Source: Membranipora membranacea (Eukaryota; Bryozoa; Gymnolaemata; Cheilostomatida; Membraniporidae). Taken from it: a stretch of 64,000 nucleotides of DNA. Below the pieces are notes generated by a model. It worked only from the letters and a program-made list of their open reading frames with translations, was not told where the DNA came from and made no database searches. This document shows positions 25,157-38,600 of the stretch, piece by piece. Position 1 is the first letter of the stretch; each line of letters starts with the position of its first letter. The stretch spans positions 16,302,948-16,366,947 of the forward strand of contig OU612071.1 of assembly GCA_914767715.1 (NCBI GenBank), read 5' to 3'. The translations under genes were made by a program, and so were the position numbers.

Positions 25157-28100
25157 TCGATTTTTGTCGATTTCTTGCAAAATACCTAGATAGAAAACGC
25201 ATCGTTACAGGGAGCTAATATTTTAGATGAGATATAGAGATTTCATTGCGAACCTCAAAACAGAGTTTCAAGCGTTTCTCAGCTAGTAAAGAATTCTGCC
25301 CAATTATTGGCTATTTTCCCCAGGACCGTACTTATCGGTTTTTGTCGATTTCTTGCAAAATACCTAGATAGAAAACGCATCGTTACAGGGAGCTAATATT
25401 TTAGATGAGATATAGAGACGTCATTGCGAACCTCAAAACAGAGTTTCAAGCGTTTCTAAGCTAGTAAAGAATTCTGCCCATTATTGGCTATTTTCCCCAG
25501 GACCGTACCTATCGATTTTTTTCGATTTCTTGCAAAATACCTAGAAAGAAAAAGGATCGTTACAGAAAGCTAATATTTTAGATGAGATATAGGGACGTCA
25601 TTGCAAACGTCAAAACAGAGTTTCAAACGTTTCTAAGCTAGTAAAGAATTCTGCCCAATTATTGGCTATTTTCCCCAGGACCGTACCTATCGGTTTTTGT
25701 CGATTTCTTGCAAAATACCTAGATAGAAAACGCATCGTTACAGGGAGCTAATATTTTAGATGAGATATAGAGACGTCATTGCGAACCTCAAAACAGAGTT
25801 TCAAGCGTTTCTAAGCCAGTAAAGAATTCTGCCCAATTATTGGCTAATTTCCCCAGGACCGTACCTATCGATTTTTGTCGATTTCTTGCAAAATACCTAG
25901 ATAGAAAACGCATCGTTACAGGGAGCTTATATGTTAGATGAGACATAGAGACGTCATTGCGAACCTCAAAACAGAGTTTCAAGCGTTTCTAAGCTAGTAA
26001 AAAATTCATTCTGCCCAATTATTGGCTAATTTCCCCAGGACCGTACCTATCGATTTTTGTCGATATCTTGCAAAATACTTAGATAGAAAACGCAGCGTCA
26101 CAAGGAGCTAATATTTTATATGAGATATAGGGACGTCATTACCAACTTCAAGACTGAGTTTTAAACGTTTCTAAGCTAGTAAAGAATTCTGCCAAATTAT
26201 TGGCTAATTTCCCCAGGATGTACCTATTGATTTTTGTCGATTTCTTGCAAAAAACCTAGATAGAAAACGGATTGTCACAGGGAGCTAATATTTTAGATGA
26301 GATATAGAGACGTCATTGCGAACCTCAAAACAGAGTTTCAAGCGTTTCTAAGCCAGTAAAGAATTCTGCCCAATTATGTGCTATATTCCCCAGGACCGTA
26401 CCTATCGATTTTTGTCGATTTCTTGCAAAATACCTAGATAGAAAACGCATCTTCGCAGGGAGCTAATATTTTAGATGAGATATAGGGACGTCATTGCAAA
26501 CGTCAAAACAGAGTTTCAAACGTTTCTAAGCTAGTAAAGAATTCTGCCCAATTATTGGCTATTTTCCCCAGGACCGTACTTATCGGTTTTTGTCGATTTC
26601 TTCCAAAATACCTAGAAAGAAAAAGCATCGTTACAGGAAGCTAATATTTTAGATGAGATATAGAGACGTCATTGCGAACTTCAAAACAGAGTTTCAAGCG
26701 TTTCTAAGCTAGTAAAGAATTCTGCCCATTATTGGCTTTTTTCCCCAGGACCGTACCTATCGATTTTTTTCGATTTCTTGCAAAATACCTAGATAGAAAA
26801 AGCATCGTTACAGGAAGCTAATATTTTAGATGAGATATAGGGACGTCATTGCGAACATCAAAGCAGAGTTTCAAACGTTTCTAAGCTAGTAAAGAATTCT
26901 GCCAAATTATTGGCTAATTTCCCAAGGACCGTATCTATCGATTTTTGCCGATTGCTTGCAAAATACCTAGATAGAAAACGCATCGTCACAGGGAGCTAAT
27001 GTTTTATATGAGATATAGGGACGTCATTGCCAACTTCAAAACAGAGTTTCAAACGTTTCTAAGCTAGTAAAGAATTCTGCCCAATTATTGGCTAATTTCC
27101 CAAGGACCGTATCTATCGATTTTTGTCAATTTCTTGCAAAATACCTAGATAGAAAACGCATCGTCACAGGGAGCTAATATTTTATATGAGATATAGGGAC
27201 GTCATTGCCAACTTCAAAACAGAGTTTCAAACGTTTCTAAGCTAGTAAATAATTCTGCCCAATTATTGGCTAATTTCCCAAGGACCGTACCTATCGATTT
27301 TTGTCGATTTCTTGCAAAATACCTAGATAGAAAACGCATCGTTACAGAATGCTAATATTTTAGATGAGATATAGAGACGTCATTGCGAACCTCAAAACAG
27401 AGTTTCAAGCGTTTCTAAGCTAGTAAAGAATTCTGCCCAGTTATTAGCTGATTTCCCTAGGACCGTACCTATCGATTTTTGTCGATTTCTTGCAAAATAC
27501 CTAGATAGAAAACGCATCGTTACAGGGAGCTAATATTTTAGATGAGATATAGAGATTTCATTGCGAACCTCAAAACAGAGTTTCAAGCGTTTCTCAGCTA
27601 GTAAAGAATTCTGCCCAATTATTGGCTATTTTCCCCAGGACCGTACCTATCAGTTTTTGTCGATTTCTTCCAAAATACCTAGGAAGAAAAAGCATCGTTA
27701 CAGGAAGCTAATATTTTAGATGAGATATAGAGACGTCATTGCGAACCTCAAAACAGAGTTTCAAGCGTTTCTAAGCTAGTAAAGAATTCTGCCCATTATT
27801 GGCTATTTTCCCCAGGACTGTACCTATCGATTTTTTTCGATTTCTTGCAAAATACCTAGATAGAAAAAGCATCGTTACAGGAAGCTAATATTTTAGATGA
27901 GATATAGAGACGTCATTGCGAACCTCAAAACAGAGTTTCAAGCGTTTCTAAAATAGTAAAGAATTCAGCCCAATTATTGGCTAAATTCCCCAGGACCGTA
28001 CCTATCGATTTTTGTTGATTTCTTGCAAAATACCTAGATAGAAAACGCATCGTCACAGGGAGCTAATATTTTAGATGAGATTTAGGGATGTCATTGCCAA

Positions 28101-29295
28101 CTTCAAAACAGAGTTTCAAACGTTTCTAAGCTAGTAAAGAATTCTGCCCAATTATTGGCTAATTTCCCAAGGACCGTATCTATCGATTTTTGTCGATTTC
28201 TTGCAAAATACCTAGATAGAAAACGCATCGTCACAGGGAGCTAATGTTTTATATGAGATATAGGGACGTCATTGCCAACTTCAAAACAGAGTTTCAAACG
28301 TTTCTAAGCTAGTAAAGAATTCTGCCCAATTATTGGCTAATTTCCCAAGGACCGTATCTATCGATTTTTGTCAATTTCTTGCAAAATACCTAGATAGAAA
28401 ACGCATCGTCACAGGGAGCTAATATTTTATATGAGATATAGGGACGTCATTGCCAACTTCAAAACAGAGTTTCAAACGTTTCTAAGCTAGTAAATAATTC
28501 TGCCCAGTTATTGGCTAATTTCCCAAGGACCGTAATTATCGATTTTTATCGATTTCTTGCAAAATACCTAGATAGAAAACGCATCGTTACAGGGAGCTAA
28601 TATTTTATATGAGATATAGAGACGTCATTGCGAACCTCAAAACAGAGTTTCAAGCGTTTCTAAGCCAGTAAAGAATTCTGCTCAATTATTGGGTAATTTC
28701 CCCAGGATCGTACCTATCGATTTTTGTCGATTTCTTGCAAAATACCTAGATAGAAAACGCATCGTCACAGGGAGCTAATATTTTAGATGAGATTTAGGGA
28801 CGTCATTGCGAACTTAAAAAAAAGAGAGTTTCAAACGTTTCTAAGCTAGTAAATAATTCTGCCCAATTATTGGCTAATCTCCCAAGGACCGTACCTCTCG
28901 ATTTTTGTCGATTTCTTGCAAAATACCTAGATAGAAAACGCATCGTTACAGGGAGCTATTATTTTAGATGAGATATAGAGACGTCATTGCGAACCTCAAA
29001 ACCGAGTTTCAAGCGTTTCTAAGCCAGTAAAGAATTCGGCCCAATTATTGGCTAATTTCCCCAGGACCGTACCTATCGATTTTTGTCGATTTCTTGCAAA
29101 ATACCTAGATAGAAAACGCATCGTCACAGGGAGCTAAAATTTTATATGAGATATAGGGACGTCATTGCCAACTTCAAAACAGAGTTTCAAGCGTTTCTAA
29201 GCCAGTAAAGAATTTTGCCCAATTATGTGCTATGTTCCCCAGGACCGTACCTATCGATTTTTGTCGATTTCTTGCAAAATACCTAGATAGAAAAC
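25157..29295 (+). repeat. 4,097-bp segmental unit, copy 2
   Basis: Tandem copy of 21060-25156. Most of the unit is nearly identical, but one monomer near 27,240-27,330 differs at several sites at once from its partner near 23,150 (TAAATAATTC and CCCAAGGACC versus TAAAGAATTC and CCCCAGGACC). This is a patch-like difference. Similarity ends near 29,295, where CATCTTCGCAGGG replaces CATCGTTACAGGG. Confidence 0.85.
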
Positions 29296-30000
29296 GCATC
29301 TTCGCAGGGAGCTAATATTTTAGATGAGATATAGGGACGTCATTGCAAACGTCAAAACAGAGTTTCAAACGTTTCTAAGCTAGTAAAGAATTCTGCCCAA
29401 TTATTGGCTATTTTCCCCAGGACCGTACCTATCGGTTTTTGTCGATTTCTTGCAAAATACCTAGATAGAAAACGCATCGTTACAGGGAGCTAATATTTTA
29501 GATGAGATATAGAGACGTCATTGCGAACCTCAAAACAGAGTTTCAAGCGTTTCTAAGCCAGTAAAGAATTCTGCCCAATTATGTGCTATATTCCCCAGGA
29601 CCGTACCTATCGATTTTTGTCGATTTCTTGCAAAATACCTAGATAGAAAACGCATCTTCGCAGGGAGCTAATATTTTAGATGAGATATAGGGACGTCATT
29701 GCAAACGTCAAAACAGAGTTTCAAACGTTTCTAAGCTAGTAAAGAATTCTGCCCAATTATTGGCTATTTTCCCCAGGACCGTACTTATCGGTTTTTGTCG
29801 ATTTCTTCCAAAATACCTAGAAAGAAAAAGCATCGTTACAGGAAGCTAATATTTTAGATGAGGTATAGAGACGTCATTGCAAACTTCAAAACAGAGTTTC
29901 AAGCGTTTCTAAGATAGTAAAGAATTCTGCCCAATTATGTGCTATATTCCCCAGGACCGTACCTATCGATTTTTGTCGATTTCTTGCAAAATACCTAGAT
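29296..30000 (+). repeat. Satellite monomers with the CTTCGCAGGG variant
   Basis: Four units marked by CATCTTCGCAGGG, GCAAACGTC and ATGTGCTATATTCCCC, related to the 19.4-19.8 kb and 34.0-34.7 kb stretches. The 34 kb stretch repeats this one at an offset of 4,700 bp. Confidence 0.8.
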
Positions 30001-31160
30001 CGAAAACGCATCGTCATAGGGAGCTAATATAATATGAGATATAGGGACGTCATTGCGAGCCTCAAAACAGAATTTCAAGCGTTTCTAAGCGAGTATAGAT
30101 TTCTTCCCAATTATTTGCTACTTTCTTTAGGACCGGACCTATCGATTTTTGTCGATTTTTTGCAAAATACCTAGATCGAAAACGCATCGTCACAGGGAGC
30201 TAATATTTTAGATGAGATATAGAGACATCATTGCGAACCTCAAAACAGAGTTTCAAACGTTTCTAAGCTAGTAAAGAATTCTGCCCAATTATTGGCTATT
30301 TTCCCCAGGACCGTATCTATAGATTTTTGTCGATATCTTGCAAAATACATAGATAGAAAATGCATTTTTACAGGGAGCTAATATTTTAGATGAGATATAA
30401 AGACATCATTGCGAACCTCAAAACAGAGTTTCAAGCTTTTCTAAGCTAGTAGAGATTTCTGCCCAATTATTTGCTAATTTCCTCAGAACCGTACCTATCG
30501 ACTTTTGTCGATTTCTTGCAAAATGCCTCGATAGAATACGCATCATCACAGGGAGCTAATATTTTATATGAGATATAGGGACGTCATTTCGAACCTCATG
30601 ACAGAGTTCCAAGCGTTTCTAAGCGAGTAAAGAATTTTGCCCAATTATTGGCTAATTTCCCCAGGACCGTACCTATCGATTTTTGTCGATTTCTTGCAAA
30701 ATACCTCGATACAATAGGCATCGTCACAGGGAGCTAATATTCTATATGTGATATAGGGACGTCATTGGAAACCTCAAAACAGAGTCTCAAGCGTTTCTAA
30801 GCGAGTAAAGAATTCGGCACAATTATTTGCTAATTTCCTTAGGACCGTACCTATCGATTTTTGTCGATATCTTGCAAAATATCTAGATAGAAAATGCATT
30901 GTTACAGGGAGCAAATATTTTAGATGAGATATAGGGACGTCATTCCGAACTTCAAAACAGAGCCCATTGTTACAGGGAGCAAATATTTTAGATGAGATAT
31001 AGAGACATCATTGCGAACCTCAAAACAGAGTTTCAAGCGTTTCTAAGCTAGTAAAGAATTCTGCTCAATTATTGGCTAATTTCCCCAGGACCGTACCTAT
31101 CGATTTTTGTCAAATTTTTGCAAAATACCCAGATCGATAGATAACGCATCGTTACAGGGA
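30001..31160 (+). repeat. Divergent monomer block, copy 1
   Basis: Six or seven monomers clearly more divergent than those to the left. Markers are CGTCATAGGGAGC, TAATATAATATGAG, TTTGCTACTTTC, GACCGGACC, CCTCATGACAG and GATCGATAGATAACGC. It contains the first 68-bp truncated monomer of the window (30,963-31,030). The block recurs at 35,410 (offset 5,409) and 39,031 (offset 3,621 more). Confidence 0.85.
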
Positions 31161-34100
31161 GCTAATATTTTAGATGAGATATAGAGACGTCATTGCGAAC
31201 TTCAAAACAGAGTTTCAAGCGTTTCTAAGATAGTAAAGAATTCTGCCCAATTATGTGCTATATTCCCCAGGACCGTACTTATCGGTTTTTGTCGATTTCT
31301 TCCAAAATACCTAGAAAGAAAAAGCATCGTTACAGGAAGCTAATATTTTAGATGAGATATAGAGACGTCATTGCGAACTTCAAAACAGAGTTTCAAGCGT
31401 TTCTAAGATAGTAAAGAATTCTGCCCAATTATGTGCTATATTCCCCAGGACCGTACCTATCGATTTTTGTCGATTTCTTGCAAAATACCTAGATAGAAAA
31501 TGCATCGTTACAGGGAGCTAATAATTTAGATGAGATATAGAGACGTCATTGCGAACCTCAAAACAGAGTTTCAAGCGTTTCTAAGCTAGTAAAGAATTCT
31601 GCCCATTATTGGCTTTTTTCCCCAGGACCGTACCTATCGATTTTTTTCGATTTCTTGCAAAATACCTAGATAGAAAAAGCATCGTTACAGGAAGCTAATA
31701 TTTTAGATGAGATATAGGGACGTCATTGCGAACATCAAAGCAGAGTTTCAAACGTTTCTAAGCTAGTAAAGAATTCTGCCAAATTATTGGCTAATTTCCC
31801 AAGGACCGTATCTATCGATTTTTGCCGATTGCTTGCAAAATACCTAGATAGAAAACGCATCGTCACAGGGAGCTAATGTTTTATATGAGATATAGGGACG
31901 TCATTGCCAACTTCAAAACAGAGTTTCAAACGTTTCTAAGCTAGTAAAGAATTCTGCCCAATTATTGGCTAATTTCCCAAGGACCGTATCTATCGATTTT
32001 TGTCAATTTCTTGCAAAATACCTAGATAGAAAACGCATCGTCACAGGGAGCTAATATTTTATATGAGATATAGGGACGTCATTGCCAACTTCAAAACAGA
32101 GTTTCAAACGTTTCTAAGCTAGTAAAGAATTCTGCCCAATTATTGGCTATTTTCCCCAGCACCGTACCTATCGATTTTTGTCGATTTCTTGCAAAATACC
32201 TAGATAGAAAACGCATCGTTACAGAATGCTAATATTTTAGATGAGATATAGAGACGTCATTGCGAACCTCAAAACAGAGTTTCAAGCGTTTCTAAGCTAG
32301 TAAAGAATTCTGCCCAATTATTGGCTAATTTCCCCAGGACCGTACCTATCGATTTTTGTCGATTTCTTGCAAAATACCTAGATAGAAAACGCATCGTTAC
32401 AGGGAGCTAATATTTTAGATGAGATATAGAGACGTCATTGCGAACCTCAAAACAGAGTTTCAAGCGTTTCTCAGCTAGTAAAGAATTCTGCCCAATTATT
32501 GGCTATTTTCCCCAGGACCGTACCTATCAGTTTTTGTCGATTTCTTCCAAAATACCTAGGAAGAAAAAGCATCGTTACAGGAAGCTAATATTTTAGATGA
32601 GATATAGAGACGTCATTGCGAACCTCAAAACAGAGTTTCAAGCGTTTCTAAGCTAGTAAAGAATTCTGCCCAATTATTGGCTATTTTCCCCAGGACTGTA
32701 CCTATCGATTTTTGTCGATTTCTTGCAAAATACCTAGATAGAAAAAGCATCGTTACAGGAAGCTAATATTTTAGATGAGATATAGAGACGTCATTGCGAA
32801 CCTCAAAACAGAGTTTCAAGCGTTTCTAAAATAGTAAAGAATTCAGCCCAATTATTGGCTAAATTCCCCAGGACCGTACCTATCGATTTTTGTTGATTTC
32901 TTGCAAAATACCTAGATAGAAAACGCATCGTCACAGGGAGCTAATATTTTAGATGAGATTTAGGGATGTCATTGCCAACTTCAAAACAGAGTTTCAAACG
33001 TTTCTAAGCTAGTAAAGAATTCTGCCCAATTATTGGCTAATTTCCCAAGGACCGTATCTATCGATTTTTGTCGATTTCTTGCAAAATACCTAGATAGAAA
33101 ACGCATCGTCACAGGGAGCTAATGTTTTATATGAGATATAGGGACGTCATTGCCAACTTCAAAACAGAGTTTCAAACGTTTCTAAGCTAGTAAATAATTC
33201 TGCCCAGTTATTGGCTAATTTCCCAAGGACCGTAATTATCGATTTTTATCGATTTCTTGCAAAATACCTAGATAGAAAACGCATCGTTACAGGGAGCTAA
33301 TATTTTATATGAGATATAGAGACGTCATTGCGAACCTCAAAACAGAGTTTCAAGCGTTTCTAAGCCAGTAAAGAATTCTGCTCAATTATTGGGTAATTTC
33401 CCCAGGATCGTACCTATCGATTTTTGTCGATTTCTTGCAAAATACCTAGATAGAAAACGCATCGTCACAGGGAGCTAATATTTTAGATGAGATTTAGGGA
33501 CGTCATTGCGAACTTAAAAAAAAGAGAGTTTGAAACGTTTCTAAGCTAGTAAATAATTCTGCCCAATTATTGGCTAATCTCCCAAGGACCGTACCTCTCG
33601 ATTTTTGTCGATTTCTTGCAAAATACCTAGATAGAAAACGCATCGTTACAGGGAGCTATTATTTTAGATGAGATATAGAGACGTCATTGCGAACCTCAAA
33701 ACCGAGTTTCAAGCGTTTCTAAGCCAGTAAAGAATTCTGCCCAATTATTGGCTAATTTCCCCAGGACCGTACCTATCGATTTTTGTCGATTGCTTGCAAA
33801 ATACCTAGATAGAAAACGCATCGTCACAGGGAGCTAAAATTTTATATGAGATATAGGGACGTCATTGCCAACTTCAAAACAGAGTTTCAAGCGTTTCTAA
33901 GCCAGTAAAGAATTTTGCCCAATTATGTGCTATGTTCCCCAGGACCGTACCTATCGATTTTTGTCGATTTCTTGCAAAATACCTAGATAGAAAACGCATC
34001 TTCGCAGGGAGCTAATATTTTAGATGAGATATAGGGACGTCATTGCAAACGTCAAAACAGAGTTTCAAACGTTTCTAAGCTAGTAAAGAATTCTGCCCAA

Positions 34101-34699
34101 TTATTGGCTATTTTCCCCAGGACCGTACCTATCGATTTTTGTCGATTTCTTGCAAAATACCTAGATAGAAAACGCATCGTTACAGGGAGCTAATATTTTA
34201 GATGAGATATAGAGACGTCATTGCGAACCTCAAAACAGAGTTTCAAGCGTTTCTAAGCCAGTAAAGAATTCTGCCCAATTATGTGCTATATTCCCCAGGA
34301 CCGTACCTATCGATTTTTGTCGATTTCTTGCAAAATACCTAGATAGAAAACGCATCTTCGCAGGGAGCTAATATTTTAGATGAGATATAGGGACGTCATT
34401 GCAAACGTCAAAACAGAGTTTCAAACGTTTCTAAGCTAGTAAAGAATTCTGCCCAATTATTGGCTATTTTCCCCAGGACCGTACTTATCGGTTTTTGTCG
34501 ATTTCTTCCAAAATACCTAGAAAGAAAAAGCATCGTTACAGGAAGCTAATATTTTAGATGAGATATAGAGACGTCATTGCAAACTTCAAAACAGAGTTTC
34601 AAGCGTTTCTAAGATAGTAAAGAATTCTGCCCAATTATGTGCTATATTCCCCAGGACCGTACCTATCGATTTTTGTCGATTTCTTGCAAAATACCTAGA
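31161..34699 (+). repeat. Third, rearranged copy of the 4,097-bp family
   Basis: Matches 26.3-30.0 kb at offsets of about 4,877 bp (GAACATC at 26853 and 31730; CTAAAATAG at 27948 and 32826), then 4,700 bp from about 33.2 kb on, a difference of one monomer. It keeps the AAGATAG / ATGTGCTATATT monomer that the two 4,097-bp copies lack, so it resembles the 19.6-20.9 kb stretch there (offset about 11,645). Confidence 0.8.
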
Positions 34700-34979
34700 T
34701 CGAAAACGCATCGTCATAGGGAGCTAATATAATATGAGATATAGGGACGTCATTGCGAGCCTCGAAACAGAATTTCAAGCGTTTCTAAGCGAGTATAGAT
34801 TTCTGCCCAATTATTTGCTAATTTCCTCAGAACCGTACCTATCGACTTTTGTCGATTTCTTGCAAAATGCTTCGATAGAATACGCATCATCACACGGAGC
34901 TAATGTTTTATATGAGATATAGGGACGTCATTTCGAACCTCATGACAGAGTTCCAAGCGTTTCTAAGCGAGTAAAGAAT
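34700..34979 (+). repeat. Junction of shortened divergent-block sequence
   Basis: Starts like 30,001 (CGTCATAGGGAGC, TAATATAATATGAG), then jumps to sequence like 30,430-30,620 (CTCAGAACCG, CGACTTTTGTCG, CATGACAG), skipping about two monomers. A 62-codon open frame on the + strand spans part of it only because this splice changes the local frame; I do not call it a gene. Confidence 0.75.
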
Positions 34980-37900
34980 TCTGCCCAATTATTGGCTATT
35001 TTCCCCAGGACCGTACTTATCGGTTTTTGTCGATTTCTTCCAAAATACCTAGATAGAAAATGCATCGTTACAGGGAGCTAATATTTTAGATGAGATATAG
35101 AGACATTATTGCGAACCTCAAAACAGAGTATCAAGCGTTTCTAAGCTAGTAAAGAATTCTGCCCAATTATTGGCTATTTTCCCCAGGACCGTACTTATCG
35201 GTTTTTGTCGATTTCTTCCAAAATACCTAGATAGAAAATGCATCGTTACAGGGAGCTAATATTTTAGATGAGATATAGAGACATTATTGCGAACCTCAAA
35301 ACAGAGTTTCAAGCGTTTCTAAGCTAGTGAAGAATTCTGCCCAATTATTGGCTATTTTCCCCAGGACCGTACCTATCGATTTTTGTCGATTTTTTGCAAA
35401 TCCCTAGATCGAAAACGCATCGTCATAGGGAGCTAATATAATATGAGATATAGGGACGTCATTGCGAGCCTCAAAACAGAATTTCAAGCGTTTCTAAGCG
35501 AGTATAGATTTCTTCCCAATTATTTGCTACTTTCTTTAGGACCGGACCTATCGATTTTTGTCGATTTTTTGCAAAATACCTAGATCGAAAACGCATCGTC
35601 ACAGGGAGCTAATATTTTAGATGAGATATAGAGACATCATTGCGAACCTCAAAACAGAGTTTCAAACGTTTCTAAGCTAGTAAAGAATTCTGCCCAATTA
35701 TTGGCTATTTTCCCCAGGACCGTATCTATAGATTTTTGTCGATATCTTGCAAAATACATAGATAGAAAATGCATTTTTACAGGGAGCTAATATTTTAGAT
35801 GAGATATAAAGACATCATTGCGAACCTCAAAACAGAGTTTCAAGCTTTTCTAAGCTAGTAGAGATTTCTGCCCAATTATTTGCTAATTTCCTCAGAACCG
35901 TACCTATCGACTTTTGTCGATTTCTTGCAAAATGCTTCGATCGAATACGCATCATCACACGGAGCTAATGTTTTATATGAGATATAGGGACGTCATTTCG
36001 AACCTCATGACAGAGTTCCAAGCGTTTCTAAGCGAGTAAAGAATTTTGCCCAATTATTTGCTAATTTCCCCAGGACCGTACCTATCGATTTTTGTCGATT
36101 TCTTGCAAAATACCTCGATACAATAGGCATCGTCACAGGGAGCTAATATTCTATATGTGATATAGGGACGTCATTGGAAACCTCAAAACAGAGTCTCAAG
36201 CGTTTCTAAGCGAGTAAAGAATTCGGCACAATTATTTGCTAATTTCCTTAGGACCGTACCTATCGATTTTTGTCGATATCTTGCAAAATATCTAGATAGA
36301 AAATGCATTGTTACAGGGAGCAAATATTTTAGATGAGATATAGGGACGTCATTCCGAACTTCAAAACAGAGCCCATTGTTACAGGGAGCAAATATTTTAG
36401 ATGAGATATAGAGACATCATTGCGAACCTCAAAACAGAGTTTCAAGCGTTTCTAAGCTAGTAAAGAATTCTGCTCAATTATTGGCTAATTTCCCCAGGAC
36501 CGTACCTATCGATTTTTGTCAAATTTTTGCAAAATACCCAGATCGATAGATAACGCATCGTTACAGGGAGCTAATATTTTAGATGAGATATAGAGACATC
36601 ATTGCGAACCTCAAAACAGAGTTTCAAACGTTTCTAAGCTAGTAAAGAATTCTGCCCAATTATTGGCTATTTTCCCCAGGACCGTTCCTCTCGATTTTTG
36701 TCGATTTTTTGCAAAGTACCTAGATCGAAAACGCATCGTCACAGGGAGCTAAATTTTTAAATGAGATATAGAGACATCATTGCGAACCTCAAAACAGAGT
36801 TTCAAACGTTTCTAAGCTAGTAAAGAATTCTGCCCAATAATTGGCTATTTTCCCCAGGACCGTACCTATCAATTTTTGTCGATATCTTGCAAAATACCTA
36901 GATAGAAAACGCATTGTTACAGGGAGCTAATATTTTAGATGAGATATAGAGACATCATTGCGAACCTCAAAACAGAGTTTCAAGCGTTTCTAAGCTTGTA
37001 AAGATTTCTGCCCAATTATTTGCTAATTTCCCCTGGATGGTACCTATCGACTTTTGTCGAATTCTTGCAAAATACCTCGACAGAATACGCATCATCACAG
37101 GGAGCTAATATAATATGAGATATAGGGACGTCATTGCGAACCCCAAAACAGAATTTCAAGCGTTTCTAAGCGAGTATAGATTTCTTCCCAATTATTTGCT
37201 ACTTTCCTTAGGACCGGACCTATCGATTTTTGTCGATTTTTTGCAAAATACCTAGATCGAAAACGCATCGTCACAGGGAGCTAATATTTTAGATGAGATA
37301 TAGGGATGTCATTGCGAACTTCAAAACAGAGTTTCAAACGTTTCTAAGCTAGTAAAGAATTCTGCCAAATTATTGGCTATTTTCCCCAGGACCGTACCTA
37401 TCGATTTTTGTCGATATCTTGCAAAATACCTAGATAGAAAACGCATTGTTACAGGGAGCTAATATAATATGAGATATAGGGACGTCATTGCGAGCCTCAA
37501 AACAGAATTTCAAGCGTTTCTAAGCGAGTATAGATTTCTTCCCAATTATTTGCTACTTTCTTTAGGACCGGACCTATCGATTTTTGTCGATTTTTTGCAA
37601 AATACCTAGATCGAAAACGCATCGTCACAGGGAGCTAATATTTTAGATGAGATATAGGGATGTCATTGCGAACTTCAAAACAGAGTTTCAGACGTTTCTA
37701 AGCTAGTAAAGAATTCTGCCCAATTATTGGCTATTTTCCCCAGGACCGGACCTATCGATTTTTGTCGATTGTTTGCAAAGTACCTAGATCGAAAACGCAT
37801 CGTCACAGGGAGGTAATATTTTAGATGAGATATAGGGATGTCATTGCGAACTTCAAAACAGAGTTTCAAACGTTTCTAAGCTAGTAAAGAATTCTGCCCA

Positions 37901-38600
37901 ATTATTGGCTATTTTCCCCAGGACCGTACCTATCGATTTTTGTCGATATCTTGCAAAATACCTAGATAGAAAACGCATTGTTACAGGGAGCTAATATAAT
38001 ATGAGATATAGGGACGTCATTGCGAGCCTCAAAACAGAATTTCAAGCGTTTCTAAGCGAGTATAGATTTCTTCCCAATTATTTGCTACTTTCTTTAGGAC
38101 CGGACCTATCGATTTTTGTCGATTTTTTGCAAAATACCTAGATCGAAAACGCATCGTCACAGGGAGCTAATATTTTAGATGAGATATAGGGATGTCATTG
38201 CGAACTTCAAAACAGAGTTTCTAACGTTTCTAAGCTAGTGAAGAATTCTGCCCAATTATTGGCTAATTTCCCCATGACCGTACCTATCGATTTTTGTCGA
38301 TTTTTTGCAAAATACCTAGATAGAAAACGCATCGTCACAGGGAGCTAATATAATATGAGATATAGGGACGTCATTGCGAGCCTCAAAACAGAATTTCAAG
38401 CGTTTCTAAGCGAGTATAGATTTCTTCCCAATTATTTGCTACTTTCTTTAGGACCGGACCTATCGATTTTTGTCGATTTTTTGCAAAATACCTAGATCGA
38501 AAACGCATCGTCACAGGGAGCGAATATTTTAGATGAGATATAGGGAGTTCATTGCGAACTTCAAAACGGAGTTTCAAACGTTTCTAAGCTAGTGAAGAAT
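34980..38600 (+). repeat. 3,621-bp segmental unit, copy 1
   Basis: Begins with GTACTTATCGG / GATTTCTTCC monomers, contains the divergent block (from 35,410) and one 68-bp truncated monomer (junction at 36,371), and ends with TTTGCTACTTTC-type monomers. The length fits about 20 monomers plus one 68-bp unit with a few small deletions. Confidence 0.88.
35410..36568 (+). repeat. Divergent monomer block, copy 2
   Basis: Repeats 30001-31160 at an offset of 5,409 bp with all its markers, including the truncated monomer with GAGCCCATTGTTACAGGG. It shows that the divergent block is older than the 3,621-bp duplication that carries it. Confidence 0.85.

Noticed and set aside
34734-34922. 62-codon plus-strand frame as a gene
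   Set aside because: It lies across a monomer splice in the divergent block, and its sequence is ordinary satellite read in one frame.
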